From Pseudomonas sp. P8_241 (GTDB lineage: Bacteria > Pseudomonadota > Gammaproteobacteria > Pseudomonadales > Pseudomonadaceae), in contig NZ_CP125377.1 in the NCBI RefSeq assembly GCF_034008315.1, positions 3,298,001-3,362,000 of the forward strand: a DNA stretch of 64,000 nucleotides, read 5' to 3'. The notes below the pieces were generated by a model. That model was not told the DNA's origin. It saw only the letters and a program-made list of their open reading frames with translations, and searched no databases. Shown piece after piece: positions 17,190-29,100 of the stretch; position 1 is the first letter of the stretch, and every line of letters starts with the position of its first letter. Made by a program: the position numbers and the translations under genes.

Positions 17190-20100
17190 TTGACCATGAC
17201 CAATAATTTTGACGGTTCGACATTTGGCGCACACCCGGGGATGAGCCCGGACGAAGCCGCCAAGCGCCTGCGTGCGCATGAGCAGCCACTGGGCAAGCAA
17301 GATCCGGTTGAGGAAAAGAGCCCGCTGGGCTGGACCGAAGACAAGCAAGGGGAAACACTGCCTGGCGAGCAACCCCACGCCGGCGGTGCCCCCGAGCAAC
17401 CGCATGGCAGTGCCCCGGCGTATGCCAGCGCCGAGCAGCCATTGCCCGAGCCTGGCCAGGTGCCAGTCGTTGCGACACCTGCATACAGCCCGACTGGCTT
17501 CGATGCCGATGCTGGCGGCAATATGCCTTCGCCGAGCATCAACACTGCGGCCCGGGCTTTTGTGACAGCTGACCTGGGTTCAGCAGCGTTACCGGCTACC
17601 GACCTGGTGCCTGTCGGAGGCGATGCCAGCGCACTGCTTACTCCGCACGCATCGGGCCGCGACGAAGGCTCGTCGCCATTGTTGGCTGCCGGTGATCTCG
17701 CCGGCAGTGTGATTGAAGATAGTCAACATCAGATCAGCGGCCATCTGAGTGTAAGCGGTGGCGAGGCCGGCGCGGCTGTCCAATGGCAGGCGCTGGCGCC
17801 GGATGGCGTGTACGGACAGTTGCAAGTCGCGCCCGATGGCCGCTGGCTTTACACCCCGAACGAAACAAGCCCGGCGTTTCAGGGGCTGAACGAAGGCCAG
17901 CATGTCATCGAGGAGTTTCTGGTGCGCGCCAGTTCGGGCCATAGTGCGCCCGTCGATCTGCTGATTCGCATTGACCTGCAAGGCACCAACGACCGCCCGC
18001 AAATCACTCAAGGTTCGGTACTCACCGGCAGCAGTCGCGAAGACGGGCAAACATTCGCCAGCGGTCAGCTTGAGGCTCAGGACGCAGACCAGGGCGCCCA
18101 GCTGCACTGGCAGGTCGACACCGTGCACGGCCAATACGGCGAATTGACGCTCGATGCGGCCACCGGCCAGTGGCAGTATCACCTCGACAACGACCGAGGC
18201 GCGACTCAGGGGCTCGCCGAGGGCGAGTTGGCTACTGAGTCATTCCTCGCCAGTGTGGTCGACGAGTACGGTGCGACATCCTCCGCGCGCCTGAACATCA
18301 CCATCATCGGACTCAATGATGACCCGATCATTGGTCGCATCGACTCGCTCCAGGCGACGCAAGATGGCGACAGTATTCAGGGGCTAGTCACTGCCACCGA
18401 TGTCGACACGCTCGACCAGCTCAGTTTCAACACCACTGCCGATGTACCTGGCTTCATCCTGGCAGCGGATGGCAGCTATCGTTTCGACCCAAGCAACTCC
18501 GCCTACCGGTACCTGGCCGAAGGCGACACGCGGCAATTGGTCATCCCGGTAACGGTCAGCGATGGCCATGGCGGCACCGCCACGCAGAACCTGGTGATCA
18601 ATCTCACCGGCAGCAACGACCTGCCAGTGCTCAACACCCTCGTTGCGCGTACAGCCGCTGAAGGCGACGCGCTGTTGACGGGACAACTCAATGCCAGCGA
18701 CGTGGATGATGGCCACAGTTTGACCTTTGGCACCGCAGCCGAGGTCGACGGCTTCACCCTCAATCCGGATGGCAGCTACAGCTTCGACCCGGCCCACAGC
18801 ACCTATCGATCGTTACCCGCCGGGGCTCAGCAAACGCTGGTTATCCCGCTGACAGTCACCGACGAACATGGTGGTTCGGCCACGCAAAATCTGGTCATTA
18901 CCGTAACCGGGACTAACCAGGGAGCCGTCATCAGTGGCGCGCTCAGCGGAACGGTCTCCGACGACAACACCAGCAGCACGGACCTGCTGGAAACGGGCGG
19001 GCAGCTGACCATCAGCGATCCCGACAGCGGCGAAACCCGGTTCTCGCCCCACGGCGCCAGCGACGCCCTGGCCGGCCGATACGGGGTGCTGACCCTTGAC
19101 GCGTCCGGTGCCTGGCATTACGCGGCTGATAGCAAACAGGCAGCTGTGCGGCGACTGGGGCAAGGCGACACGCTGACCGATCACTTCACGATTACCAGCG
19201 TCGATGGCACCCAGCAGAACATCGATGTCACCCTGACCGGTACCAACGATGTGCCGGTTATTAGTCACGACTCCATCACTAGCGGATCGATCCTGGAGGA
19301 CGTTACGCAGAACACGGTGACGGGTGTGCTGGTCGCGAACGACGTCGATATCGGCAGCCAGCTCAGCTGGAGCCTGGAGCCGATAGAGGGAACCTTTGGT
19401 ACATTGTCCATCGACTCGCTCAGTGGCGAGTGGATTTACACCCTGGACAACAGTCGTCCTGTCACCCAGGCCCTGGCAGAGGGTCAGCAGGTCACAGAGC
19501 ACTTCACTGCGCTGGTCACCGATGAGCATGGCGCAGTAGCGCAACAGCACATCGATATCAGTGTGCGCGGAACCAATGACAACCCTGTGCTGCTGCAGAT
19601 CCCGGCGCAGAATCTCACCGAAGACGACACCGTCGTGTACGGCCAGCTTGTCGGTACCGACGTGGATACTGGCGACACGCTAAGCTACGCCACAACCTCG
19701 TTCACCCCCGGCTTCAACCTCAATGCCGACGGCAGCTACAGCTTTGACCCCGGCGATGCGGCTTACCAACACCTAGCCGAAGGGGCCCAACAGATCCTGA
19801 CGATCCCGGTGACGGTGACCGACAGCCACGGCGCCACGGCGACGCAGAACCTGCTCATCACGCTCACCGGCAGCAACGACCTGCCGGTGATGAACGTGCA
19901 TGCGGGCGAGAACGCCGCCGAAGGCGACGGGCCCATCACCGGTTATGCCACGGCAACCGACATCGACACCGGCGACGTGCTCACCTACAGCACGTCGGCC
20001 AATGTCGACGGTTTCAGTATCGACCCCGATGGCACCTACCATTTCGACCCGAGCAATGCGGCCTATCAAAGCCTGAACGCCGGTGCGACGCTGACCCTGA

Positions 20101-23100
20101 GTATCGCGCTGACGGTGACCGACAATCATGGCGGCACGGCAACGCAGATGCTGACCATCACGCTGACCGGTACCAACCAGGGTGCCGTGATCGCCGGGGT
20201 GAATAGCGCCAGCGTCATTGAGGATCAGTGTGCCACCGGCCAACTGGAAACCGGGGGCCAGCTGAGCATCAGCGACCCTGACCGCGACGAAGCTCAATTC
20301 GTCGCGCACGACGGCACCAGTCCGCTCTTGGGCACCTATGGCAGTCTGACCCTCGATGCGAGCGGCGCCTGGCACTACACGGCGGACAACAACCAGATTG
20401 CCATTCAACGGCTGGGCGAGGGCGCCCAGGTCAGCGACCACTTTACCGTTACCAGCACTGACGGCACTCAGCACCAGATCAGCGTGACGCTGATCGGCAC
20501 CAATGATGTGCCGGTACTCAATGCTATCGCCGCACAAAGTGCCGACGAGGATGGTGCGAGGGTCTTCGGGCAGCTCGTCGGCACCGACGTGGATACCGGC
20601 GACACGCTGATTTACAGCAGCACCGCGAGCGTGGCCGGATTAACCTTGAACGCCGATGGCAGCTACAGCTTTAACCCCGGCGATGCGGCTTACCAACACC
20701 TGGCCGAAGGGGCCCGGCAGGTCCTGACGATCCCGCTGACGGTGACCGACAGCCACGGCGCCACCGCCACGCAGAACCTGGTGATTACCATCACCGGCAG
20801 CAACGACCTGCCGGTGATGAGCGTACTGACCGCACGCACGTCCACCGAAGACGACGCGGCCATCACCGGTTATGCCACGGCGACCGACATCGACACCGGC
20901 GACGTGCTCACCTACAGCACGTCGGCCGATGTCGACGGTTTCAGCATCGACCCCGATGGCACCTACCATTTCGACCCGAGCAACGCGGCCTATCAAAGCC
21001 TGAACGCCGGTGCGACGCTGACCCTGAGCATCCCGCTGACGGTCACCGACAACCATGGCGGCAGCGTCACGCAGACCCTGATCATCAGCCTGAGCGGCAC
21101 CAACGATGTGCCGGTGATCAGCCAGAGTTCGATTACCACCGGTGCGATCACCGAGGACGCCACGGCGAACACGGTAGTCGGCGCGCTGAGCGCCAGTGAC
21201 GTCGATAACGGCAGCCAGCTCAACTGGAGCCTGGTGTCTGCGTCTGGTGTCTACGGCTCATTGGCCATCGACGAGGACAGCGGCCAGTGGACCTACACCC
21301 TGGACAATAGTCGTCCAGCCACCCAAGGTCTGGCGCAGGGGCAACAGGTCAGCGAGCACTTCAGTGTGCTGGTCACCGACGAACATGGCGCGTCGGCTCG
21401 TCAGGACGTCGTCATCAGTGTGCGGGGTACCAATGACAACCCGGTGCTGCTGAATGTACCGTCCCAGAACGTGCTGGAAGGCGGTGCCGTGGTACACGGA
21501 CAGCTCAATGCCACCGATGTCGATACTCGCGACATCCTGAGCTTTAGCACTTCGGCGCAGGTACCGGGCTTCACCCTGAGCGCCAATGGCGCTTATTCGT
21601 TCGACCCGTCGAACGCCGCGTACCAGCACTTGGTTGACGGTGCCACGCAGACCCTGAACATCCCGGTGAGCGTCAACGACGGCAACGGCGGTACGGCGAC
21701 GCAGATTTTGAGCATTACCCTGATCGGCACCAACCAGGGTGCCGTCATCGCCGGGCGGGATACCGGTGGCGTCACCGAGGACTTTGACTCCCCGGGCACG
21801 CATCTGTTGGAGGCGGCTGGCCAGTTGACCATCAGCGATCCGGACAGCGACCAAGCGGTATTTACCGAGTATTCGGGTGCCGCGGCACTGACCGGTAGCT
21901 ACGGCAGCTTGAGTATCGACGCCAGCGGCGCCTGGCACTACAGCGCCGACAACAACCAGGCGGCGGTGCAGCAACTGGGGCAGGGCGCCACGTTGAGCGA
22001 ACACTTCACCATTACCAGCGTCGACGGCACCCCGCATACCGTGACGATCACGTTGAACGGTACCAACGATGTGCCGGTACTCAACGCCATCACCGCGCAG
22101 AACGCGGTGGAAGATGGTGCCAAGGTCACCGGGCAACTGACGGCGACCGACATCGACACCGGCGATACGCTGAGTTACAGCGCAACCGCGACCGTTGCCG
22201 GATTCACTCTCAATGCCAACGGCAGTTACAGCTTTAACCCCGGCGACGCGGCTTACCAACACCTGGCCGCAGGGGCACAGCACGTCCTGACCATTGCGGT
22301 GACGGTGACCGACAACCACGGCGCCACAGCCACGCAGAACCTGGTGATTACCATTACCGGCAGCAACGATTTGCCGGTGATGAGCGTGCTAGCTGCACGC
22401 ACGGCCACCGAAGGAGGCGTCGCGATCACCGGCCAGGCCGTTGCCACCGATATCGACACCGGCGATGTGCTCATCTACAGCACGTCGGCGACGGTCGATG
22501 GTTTCAGCATCGACCCGGACGGCACTTACCATTTCGACCCAAGCAACGCGGCCTATCAAAGCCTGAACGCCGGTGCGAAGCAGATTTTGAGCATCCCGCT
22601 GACGGTGACCGACAACCACGGCGCCACTGCGACGAAAATCCTGACCATCACCCTGACAGGCACCAACCAGGGTGCGGCCATCGCCGGCGTCGATAGCGGC
22701 GGCGTCACCGAAGACCTGGTCACCAGCGGTCATCTACTGGAAACCGGCGGCCAACTGACCATCAGCGACGTGGACAAAGGCGAGGCGGCATTCACGCCGC
22801 ACACTGGCACCGGCGCCCTCGCGGGCACTTATGGCAGTCTGACCATCGATGCCAGTGGCGCCTGGCACTACAGCGCCGACAACAACCTTGCGGCCGTGCA
22901 GAAACTGAGCGAAGGCGCGACGGTGACGGACACATTCACCGTGCGCAGCGTTGATGGAACGGCGCATCAGATCACGGTCACCCTGCTGGGCACCAACGAT
23001 GCGCCGCAGATTGGCCCGAGCTCCGTCCTCATCGGCGCGGTCACTGAAGATGCCGCCGTACGCACGGCCACCGGCCTGCTGGTGGCCAGTGATGTCGATT

Positions 23101-26100
23101 CCGACGCCCGTCTGTCCTGGAGCCTGACGTCGACCGAGGGCAGCTACGGCACCCTGGCCCTCGACGCCGCAAGTGGTAGCTGGATTTACACCCTGGACAA
23201 TAGTCGCGCAGCGACCCAGGCCCTGGCGGCCGGCCAGCAGGTGCACGACAGCTTCATTGCCACCGTCACCGACAACCACGGCGCTATCACGCAGCGGACC
23301 GTGGACATCGTCATCAGCGGGACCAACGATCTGCCCGTGATCAGTGGCAGCAGCACCGCAGCGGTTACCGAGGATGACCTGCAGAGCGCGGTTTGCGGCA
23401 CCCTGACTCATGCCGACCCGGACACCGGTGACACCTTCACCTGGTCGCTGGTCAACGGCGGCGGTACCTACGGCACCTTGACGTTCGACACCTCGACCGG
23501 TACCTGGAACTACAGCCTCGACAACTCACGCGCCGCCACCCAGGCCCTGGCGGTGGGCGAGCGCCATACCGATAACTTTACCGTGCGTGGCACCGATGCG
23601 TCCGGCACGCCGGTCAATCAGGTGATCTCGATCGAGGTCAACGGCAGCAACGACAATCCAGCCATCAGCGGCGCTCATCAGGGTAGCGTGGTCGAAGACC
23701 GGACCATGACCGCCAGCGGTGCGCTGTCGTTCAACGACATCGACACAGGCGACAAGCTGGGGACGTGGCAGGTGCTCACGCCCCAAGGTATTTATGGCAC
23801 GCTCAGCATCGATCAGAACGGCAATTGGACGTATCGCCTCGATGTTGCGCGCTCACAGTCGATCAAGGCTGGCGACACGCCACAAGACAGCTTCATCGTA
23901 CGCGTCACCGACAACCACGGCGGTCATGCCGATCAGCAGGTCACCCTTCAGGTCACCGGCACCAATGACGGCCCGGCCATCGACCCGAATTCGCCCGCGC
24001 TCACGGGAGATGTGACCGAGGACCAGATCGGCTCGACCACTGCCCAAGGCACTATTGCCAGTGGCGACCCGGACATCGGCGACACGTTGACCTGGTCGAT
24101 CGATGGTTACAGCGGACAGAGTGTTGGCAGTTACGGCACGTTGACGCTCGATCAGAACGGGCATTGGACCTACACGCTCGACCACGACAAAGCGGATCGA
24201 CTCGCCGAAGGTGCGACGGTCGTCGATCGCTTCGTCGTCAATATCACTGACGCGGCTGGTGAGCGCAGCTCCGCCACGATTCAGGTGCAGGTCCATGGGA
24301 CCAATGACGGCCCATACATCGGCGGTACCAGCAGCGGCGAAGTAACCGAGGACATTGCTACCCGTGTCAGCGGCAAGTTGCTGCCTGGCGATGTGGACAT
24401 CGGTGATACCGCCAGTTGGGCCATCATCGGCGAGCCGCATGGTCAGCTCGGTACGCTGACCCTCAATGCGCAGGGTGTCTGGACCTACCAGCTGGACACG
24501 GGCTCGGCCAGTGTCGATGCCTTGGGGCAGGGCGCTAGCGCAACCGAGACGTTCCGCGTCCAGGTGACCGACCCGCACGGTGCGACCGACTTCAAGGACA
24601 TCACTATCACGGTTCATGGCCACAACGATGCGCCGTTTATCAGTGGCGTCGACAGTGGTGATGTCACCGAAGACCAGCAGAACAGCGTCACCGGGCGCCT
24701 CTGCGTCAATGATGTGGACAGCGGCGACCAGTCGAGCTTCGAGCAGAGTCAGTACGCCGGCACCTACGGCCATTTTTCCTTGAACACCGATGGGCAGTGG
24801 ACCTATCAGCTGTTCGACTCGCAGGCGTACGTCCAGGCCCTCGCCGAAGGACAGTCCGTCACCGAAACCTTCACCATCGCGGCGCACGATCAGAATGGCG
24901 GCGTCACCTACCAGCCGGTCACGATCACGGTGCACGGCACCAACGATGCGCCGGTCATCAGCGGCGTTACCACCGGCGTGGTGTTCGAATACGTCTCACA
25001 CACCGCATCCGGGCGGCTGGTCGGCTACGACCCGGATCAGGGCGACACCAACACCTGGAGCCTCAGTGACGGCCAGGGCACGTTCGGTACCTTGACGCTC
25101 GACGACCATGGACGCTGGACCTACACGCTCGACGTAAACGACGCCGACACCAAGGCGTTACAGCCTGGTGATCAGGCGACGGATAGCTTTCGTGTGTTAC
25201 TGACTGACAATCAGGGCGTTAGCGTGGAATGCTTCGTCAACGTCAGCGTGGTCGGCACCCAGGCCCCTGACGCGCCGCCCGATCCAGGCACAGGCGGCGG
25301 TGATACCGGCACGCCCCCGCTGACCCTGCCGTCAGTCAGTGTCAGCGTGACCGAGGATGTTTCACTCATACGCTCAGGCCTGCTGACCGGCGTTTCGCCC
25401 ATCGGCTGCCCAGTCACCTGGCAGGTGACGCCCGTCAACGGTACCTTCGGTGTCCTTACCCTGGGGCCCGACGGAGCGTGGGTTTATAACTTGCATAACG
25501 ATGCGGCGCAGGTCCAGGCGCTCAATGAAGGACAGTCAGTCCAGGAGTATTTCAACGTTAACGGCGTTGACGCCAGTGGCAATAAGGTGCAAACGCAGTT
25601 CACCGTGACCATCAATGGTACCAACGACACACCACAAATCATCGGCGTGCTCCAGGGCACGACGATCGAGGACCAACAGTTCACCGCCAGTGGCAGTCTC
25701 GCGGTGCAGGATCTGAACACCGGCGACAGCACGACCTGGAGCGTGCAGGATGGCAAAGGCCAACTCGGCGATTTCAGCATCGACAACAACGGTGACTGGT
25801 CCTACCACCTCGACAATGCCAAGGCGCAGTACTTGAATGCCGGCGAGTCAGTCGTCGAACGCTTTTGGGTCAATGTCATCGACAATCACAACGGGACCAG
25901 CTCACGTGAAGTCGTCGTGACCGTGTATGGCACGGCCGACGGCCCGATGATCCCCAGTGTCACTGACGGCATCGCCGTACCTGGCGGCAAGGAAACACTG
26001 GCTGGAAAAATCCCGGTCCTCGATCCGGATATCAGCGAGACTTTCAGCTTCAGCCTGGTATCGAGCTCGCAAGGCCAATTTGGCACGCTGTCGATTGATC

Positions 26101-29100
26101 CGGACGGCAGTTGGCACTATCAGCTCGATCAGGCCGATGCCAACTCAGCACTGAAAAGCCTGGCTGCGGGCCAACAACTCACTGACACTTTTACCGTGCA
26201 GGTCAGAGACGGCAACGGTCATATGGCCCTGGAACAGATCCGTCTACGGGTGAGCGGGATTAACGATGCGCCGGTGATCAACGGTGCGACTACAGGTTCC
26301 GTTACCGATCGAAGCATCATCCAGACCAGCGGCAAGCTGCTGGCGGGCGATCCGGATGCCGGCGACGTCGCGACGGTCAACCCGCAGTCCGTGGACAGCG
26401 CTCATGGCCATTTCGAAGTCGCAAGCGATGGCGCCTGGATTTATACGCTCAATGTGCTGAACCCCGCTGTCAAGGCACTCAACGCGGGCGACAGTCTCAC
26501 CGAGACATTCCATGTCACGGCCGTCGACGGCAACGGTGTATCGGCGGGCAAGGACGTGATCATTACCATCCGCGGCAGTAACGACCTGCCCGTGGTGGGC
26601 GGCGACGTGCGCGGCAGCACCACGGAAGACACCACGTCCAACAGTCATGGCCAGTTGACCACCAATGACGTGGATACCGGCGACATCACCCAGTGGACTG
26701 GCATGAACACGGCTGGTGCGTATGGCCATTTTGTGATGTATGCCAATGGCACCTGGAACTACCTGCTCAATGGCAACTCACCTCAGGTGCAGGCGCTCAA
26801 GGATGGCCAAGTCGTTAGCGAGACCTTCATTGCTCACGGCAGAGACCAACATGGCGGTGAAGTCACGCAGGTCATTACCATCGACGTCCACGGCACCAAC
26901 GATGCCGCCAGCATCACGGGGCAGCGCACCGGCGACCTCACTGAGGACCAGGATGTCACCAATGGTCAACTGGTGGTTTCCGGGCAGATCCACCTGACTG
27001 ACGTCGATACCGGCGAAGGCATTATCAATGCGCAGACCGTGCAGGGCGCCTATGGCACCCTGGAGTTACACGGTGACGGCACCTGGCGCTACTCGGCGGA
27101 CAACGCCCAGGATGCCATTCAACACCTGGGCCAAGGCGCGACCCTGACCGATAATGTCAGTCTGACCAGCGCCGACGGTACGCCGTACCAGATCAGCATC
27201 ATGGTGCACGGTACCAACGATGTGCCGGTGCTGAGTGTGCTCACCGCGCAAAACGCGATTGAAGAGGGCGCCAGGGTCACTGGCCAGTTGCTCGGCACCG
27301 ATACCGACACGGGCGACACGTTGATCTACAGCAGTACGTTGAGCGTAGCCGGCTTCACCTTGAACGCCGATGGCAGCTACAGCTTCGACCCGACCGATAC
27401 AGCCTGGCAGCACCTTGCCGAAGGGGCGACGCAGGTACTGACCATTCCGATCATCGTCACCGACAGTCAAGGTGCGACAGCCACGCAAAACCTGGTGATA
27501 ACCATCACCGGCAGCAACGACCTGCCAGTCATGAGCGTGCTGACTGCACGTACGATCACCGAAGGCGACGCTGCCATCACCGGCCATGCAACGGCGACAG
27601 ACGTCGACACCGGCGATTCGCTGACTTACAGCAGTAATGCTACGGTCGATGGTTTTACTATCGACCCCGATGGCACCTACCATTTCGACCCGAGCAACGC
27701 GGCCTATCAAAGCCTGAACGCCGGTGCGACGCTGACCCTGAGCATCCCGCTGACAGTCACTGATAATCACGGCGCCAGTACCACGCAGATATTGACCATC
27801 ACGCTGACCGGTACGAACCAGGGTGCCGTGATCGCCGGGGTAGATAGCGGCAGCGTCATTGAGGATCAGAGTGTCACCGGCCAACTGGAAACCGGGGGCC
27901 AGCTCACCGTCAGTGACCCTGACAGCGACGAAGCTCAATTCGTCGCGCACGGTGGCAGCAGCCCGCTCTTGGGCACTTTTGGCAGTCTGACCCTCGACGC
28001 CAGCGGCGCCTGGCACTACACGGCGGATAACAGCCAGATTGCCATTCAACAACTGGGCGAGGGTGCCCAGGTCAGCGACTATTTCACCGTCAGCAGTACC
28101 GACGGCACCCAGCACCAGATCAGCGTGACGTTGATTGGCACCAATGATGTGCCGCTACTCAACGCCATCAGCGCGCAGGACGCGATGGAAGAGGGTGCCA
28201 TGGTCACTGGCCAGTTGCTCGGCACCGATATCGACACCGGCGACACGCTGATCTACAGCACCAGCGCGAGCGTGGCAGGCTTCACCTTGAATGCCGATGG
28301 CAGCTACAGCTTCGACCCGGCCGATGCGGCCTGGCAGCACCTTGCCGAAGGGGCGACGCAGGTACTGACCATTGCGATGACCGTCACTGACAGTCAAGGT
28401 GCGGCAGCGACACAGGACCTGATCATCACGCTGACCGGCACTAACCAGGCGGCGGTGATTGCAGGCGTCGATATTGGCAACGTCCAGAAAGAAGGCTACA
28501 CCGATACCCCCCATTTACTGGAAACCAACGGTCAACTCACCATCAGCGACCCCGACGACAACGGAGCGTCGTTCGTAGCGCATAACGGTGCGGACGCGCT
28601 GGTGGGCTCTTATGGTTTGCTCGATATCGACGCCAGCGGTGCCTGGCACTACAGCGCCGACAACAACCAGGCTGCCGTGCAGCAATTGGCCGAAGGTGAA
28701 CAACTGACTGAGCACTTTTCGGTCAGTAGTGTCGATGGCACCACGCACAACGTGACCATCACCCTGACTGGCCTCAATGATGTACCCAACCTGAGTGTCA
28801 TGAGTGCGGCAGCTGTCAACGATGCACCAAGCGTGTCGGGGCATATGGCCAATATGGCTGTAGAGCCCTCCACAGTTGACAACCCGCCGGCAGAGCACCA
28901 GGACTCTCCGGATGGGACGGCACAGCAAGCAAGTGCTGGCGATGCGGCGCACGCTACGACCGCCCAGCCTTCAACCGTGGATCTTTACCTGCAATTTGCC
29001 CAGACCGATGCTGATCATTTGGCAGGGCTCGATAGGCATAGCGACAGCACATCGGCCCAGCATGGAGATAATTCAGCGCGATCGTCAGTCGAGGAATACC

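Noticed and set aside
17540..17560. NTAARA stretch as a LapG-type dialanine cleavage site
   Set aside because: Context and position do not match the TAAG or PAAG site in a retention module, and no such module is recognisable.
17700..28800. Repeat array as CRISPR
   Set aside because: Repeats are about 300 bases, in frame and protein-coding; there is no short-repeat and spacer structure.
17589..28952. Many long open frames on the minus strand inside the giant gene (for example 21258-22319 and 23853-24935)
   Set aside because: They mirror the periodic codons of the repeat protein on the other strand, recur with each repeat and show no family resemblance.
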